A stretch of DNA of 64,000 bases from an uncultured Prevotellaceae bacterium (GTDB lineage: Bacteria > Bacteroidota > Bacteroidia > Bacteroidales > Bacteroidaceae). The position numbers and the translations under genes are program-made. Positions 62,488 through 64,000 of this stretch are shown here, piece after piece (positions within the stretch are counted from its first letter, which is position 1; each line of letters opens with the position of its first letter). The notes beneath the pieces are model-generated. The model had not been told where the DNA came from and ran no database searches. It saw only the letters and a program-made list of their open reading frames with translations. The DNA lies in assembly GCA_900316285.1 (NCBI GenBank), contig ONCG01000015.1:62001-126000 (forward strand), read 5' to 3'.

Positions 62488-63540
62488 TCATCTAAGGTAC
62501 CTATGTACCAGATAGCGAAGTTTTGGCTTGGCTCCTTCGATCTCTGAAAGTCTTGCACACTCACCAGACAATTTGTCTTTGCTTGCCTCCAAATTCCAAT
62601 CTATTGTTTTAAACTGCGGGCTCTCCAAAAAAGAAAACAACATTTCCCTCACCCCCTTTGACATGGAAACGAATGAATGTTCACCAATCAACGCAAGGAT
62701 TTTCTGATTGGAAAAAGTGCGATTAAATAACCGATCATAACGAATCTGATATTTCGCCCATAGGTAGTGAATATCCATGGCAGATTTAACTTCTCTCACT
62801 CTAAATGGTAAGCCCGTTTGAAGAAAAGCGTCTTTGTAAATATCTAACACATCACGCCAGATCATATTATCTGTGCCTACGACATTAAAGTCCTCTCCCT
62901 TAGCCTCTTCCCGACCAACAAGACGTGAAATACAGAATGCGACATCAGCAGCATGTGTCATTGTCGTTCGCTTATCTAATATATCTCGTGACACTAAGAC
63001 ACTTCGCCCATGTATTGCTCTGTATAGCCACTCTTCTTTTTCCATACCTTCTAACTGAAGCCGATTTCTACCGTATGTAATATACGGGCGAAGAATGGTC
63101 CAGTTCTTTTGGGAAGCAGTTCGAAGAATTTTTTCTTCACGAGCTTTAGAAAGGGCATATTCATCCGTATGGAGGTATTCTTCATCTCTGCAGACATCCG
63201 ATAACATAGGAGAATTTTCTGTGATGGGAACTTCTGATTCTGCATATACACGAGATGAACTTAAGAAGAAATAGTGGTCGGTAGAATCTAATAATATTTC
63301 GACACGACTTTTAAACTCTTCTGTCCGGTAGCCCATAAAGTCTACTATCGCATCAAAATGCTTGTCTCTAAGTTCATCTAGGAAACAATCCTTACGAGCG
63401 TCACACTGCCAATAAGAAATAGAGCCTATGCTCTCATGATGACTACGAGAGGTAATCACCACCTGATGCCCCATCTGCTGAAGATTCTCGGCAAGATAGT
63501 GCCCCATGACTCCAGTACCTCCTATCAACAATATTGTCAT
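62488..63540 (-). CDS. NAD-dependent epimerase/dehydratase (extended SDR)
   Basis: 350 residues. Rossmann motif LIGGTGVMGHYLAENL; FLSSSRVYAESEVPI and the YALSKAREE segment give the Ser and YxxxK; ILRPYITYGRN and a MTHAADVAFCI segment follow. It probably acts on a nucleotide sugar. It ends in a 4-bp overlap with the possible long start of the MenD-like gene, which suggests a paired role. Substrate unknown. Confidence 0.9.
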   Translation of the reverse strand: MTILLIGGTGVMGHYLAENLQQMGHQVVITSRSHHESIGSISYWQCDARKDCFLDELRDKHFDAIVDFMGYRTEEFKSRVEILLDSTDHYFFLSSSRVYAESEVPITENSPMLSDVCRDEEYLHTDEYALSKAREEKILRTASQKNWTILRPYITYGRNRLQLEGMEKEEWLYRAIHGRSVLVSRDILDKRTTMTHAADVAFCISRLVGREEAKGEDFNVVGTDNMIWRDVLDIYKDAFLQTGLPFRVREVKSAMDIHYLWAKYQIRYDRLFNRTFSNQKILALIGEHSFVSMSKGVREMLFSFLESPQFKTIDWNLEASKDKLSGECARLSEIEGAKPKLRYLVHRYLR

Positions 63541-63551
63541 CAGATTGTTTT

Positions 63552-64000
63552 TTAATGTTGCAGTTTACTTAGTACAAAAGATCTAGCCATTGCCTTTTCC
63601 CCTTTTGTAAGACCAATAAGCCATACGGATAGTGACGTTGTTGCAAAACATGCCAAGCAAACAAATATGAACCGAGGTATGGAACTGTCCATGCCATACA
63701 TGATAGCAATCGGTATCAATAATGAAGAAATAGTCACAAAAAAAGAAGGCAATATCGTAACTGATATATATTCTTTCAAAGGCAAGTGGATGGATTTTCT
63801 AACCAACCACGGCTTAAAGAAAACAAAGAATAAATAAAAGGCTAAACTAATAATATAAGAAGATGTGGGTGACAGTCCCAGCCTGAATGCGGTATATACA
63901 AATGGGAACTGGAGTAAACCAACAATGCCCACTATAATCTGATAATTCCGAATGTTGCCAGTTGCACGCAATGCGGTCAGGAAAGGATTCACCAAGACCA
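63552..64000 (-). CDS. Flippase/multidrug-export-like membrane protein, 3' part
   Basis: The frame stays open to the window edge, so only the C-terminal 148 or so residues are seen. Four hydrophobic segments are visible (IIVGIVGLLQFPFVYTAFRL, YIISLAFYLFFVFF, VTILPSFFVTISSLLIPIAIMY and FIFVCLACFATTSLSVWLIGL). The short loop NPFLTALRATGNIRNYQI resembles Wzx/MATE-type flippases. It would carry the lipid-linked repeat unit across the membrane. Identification rests on shape and context. Confidence 0.7.
   Translation of the reverse strand, partial: VLVNPFLTALRATGNIRNYQIIVGIVGLLQFPFVYTAFRLGLSPTSSYIISLAFYLFFVFFKPWLVRKSIHLPLKEYISVTILPSFFVTISSLLIPIAIMYGMDSSIPRFIFVCLACFATTSLSVWLIGLTKGEKAMARSFVLSKLQH

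Noticed and set aside
1-64000. tRNA or rRNA genes
   Set aside because: I scanned gaps for T-loop-like GGTTCGAATCC and rRNA text and found none; a covariance-model search would be the decisive test.

Overview
The window looks like a Prevotellaceae (Bacteroidota) chromosome, probably Prevotella in the broad sense. The basis is the repeated promoter form TTTG-N19/20-TAnnTTTG just upstream of many starts, Bacteroidota-type proteins (DUF6057/PD40 pair, T9SS-like C-termini, ResB-CcsA fusion, imelysin, VapE primase-helicase) and the scarcity of Shine-Dalgarno sites. No rRNA, tRNA, complete insertion sequence or CRISPR array was seen. Both edges cut genes: a ferredoxin-like protein at the left and a flippase-like membrane protein at the right.

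1-38 kb is core chromosome. In order: ferredoxin and Tat-exported Fe-S aldo/keto reductase; GlcNAc-kinase-like protein; large MscS channel; small outer-membrane barrel; Kdo genes kdsA-kdsD followed by a phospholipase D/cardiolipin synthase; ECF sigma/anti-sigma/secreted-protein operon; LuxR-type regulator; anaerobic ribonucleotide reductase nrdD-nrdG; secreted flavodoxin with a DUF6057 and PD40 pair; a 1159-residue secreted protein. A hemerythrin-LuxR regulator then stands divergent from a porin-imelysin-dihaem cytochrome-cytochrome c maturation run, which suggests periplasmic iron/haem and redox work. Next come a Rid/chorismatase-like protein and the ZapB-like/zapA/rny cell-division and RNA-decay operon.

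38-64 kb is an exopolysaccharide/capsule locus. rmlA, a Wzc-type BY-kinase and a small HAD protein are on the + strand. Facing them, a long - strand run reads from a flippase through an epimerase, a MenD-like ThDP enzyme, a pyruvyl transferase, many GT2/GT4 glycosyltransferases, an EpsG-type polymerase and a nucleotidyltransferase to a WecA/MraY-type initiating transferase. Much of it is visibly AT-richer than the left half, which suggests horizontal assembly. A Bro-N-like/Fic fusion and a GC-richer VapE-type protein interrupt it.

The most unusual content is non-coding. There are (i) hairpin arrays with 16-20 bp spacing separated by TTACAC/GTGTAA or TTGAAC/GTTCAA hexamers, often next to gene 3' ends; (ii) two arrays that hold a 22-bp register while the unit sequence drifts but keeps small palindromes; (iii) three REPIN-like double hairpins with GTAG ends; (iv) nested palindromes between convergent genes; (v) roughly 105-bp GGTCG...CGACC elements around fic; and (vi) AT-rich microrepeats that occur between genes and also in frame inside genes.
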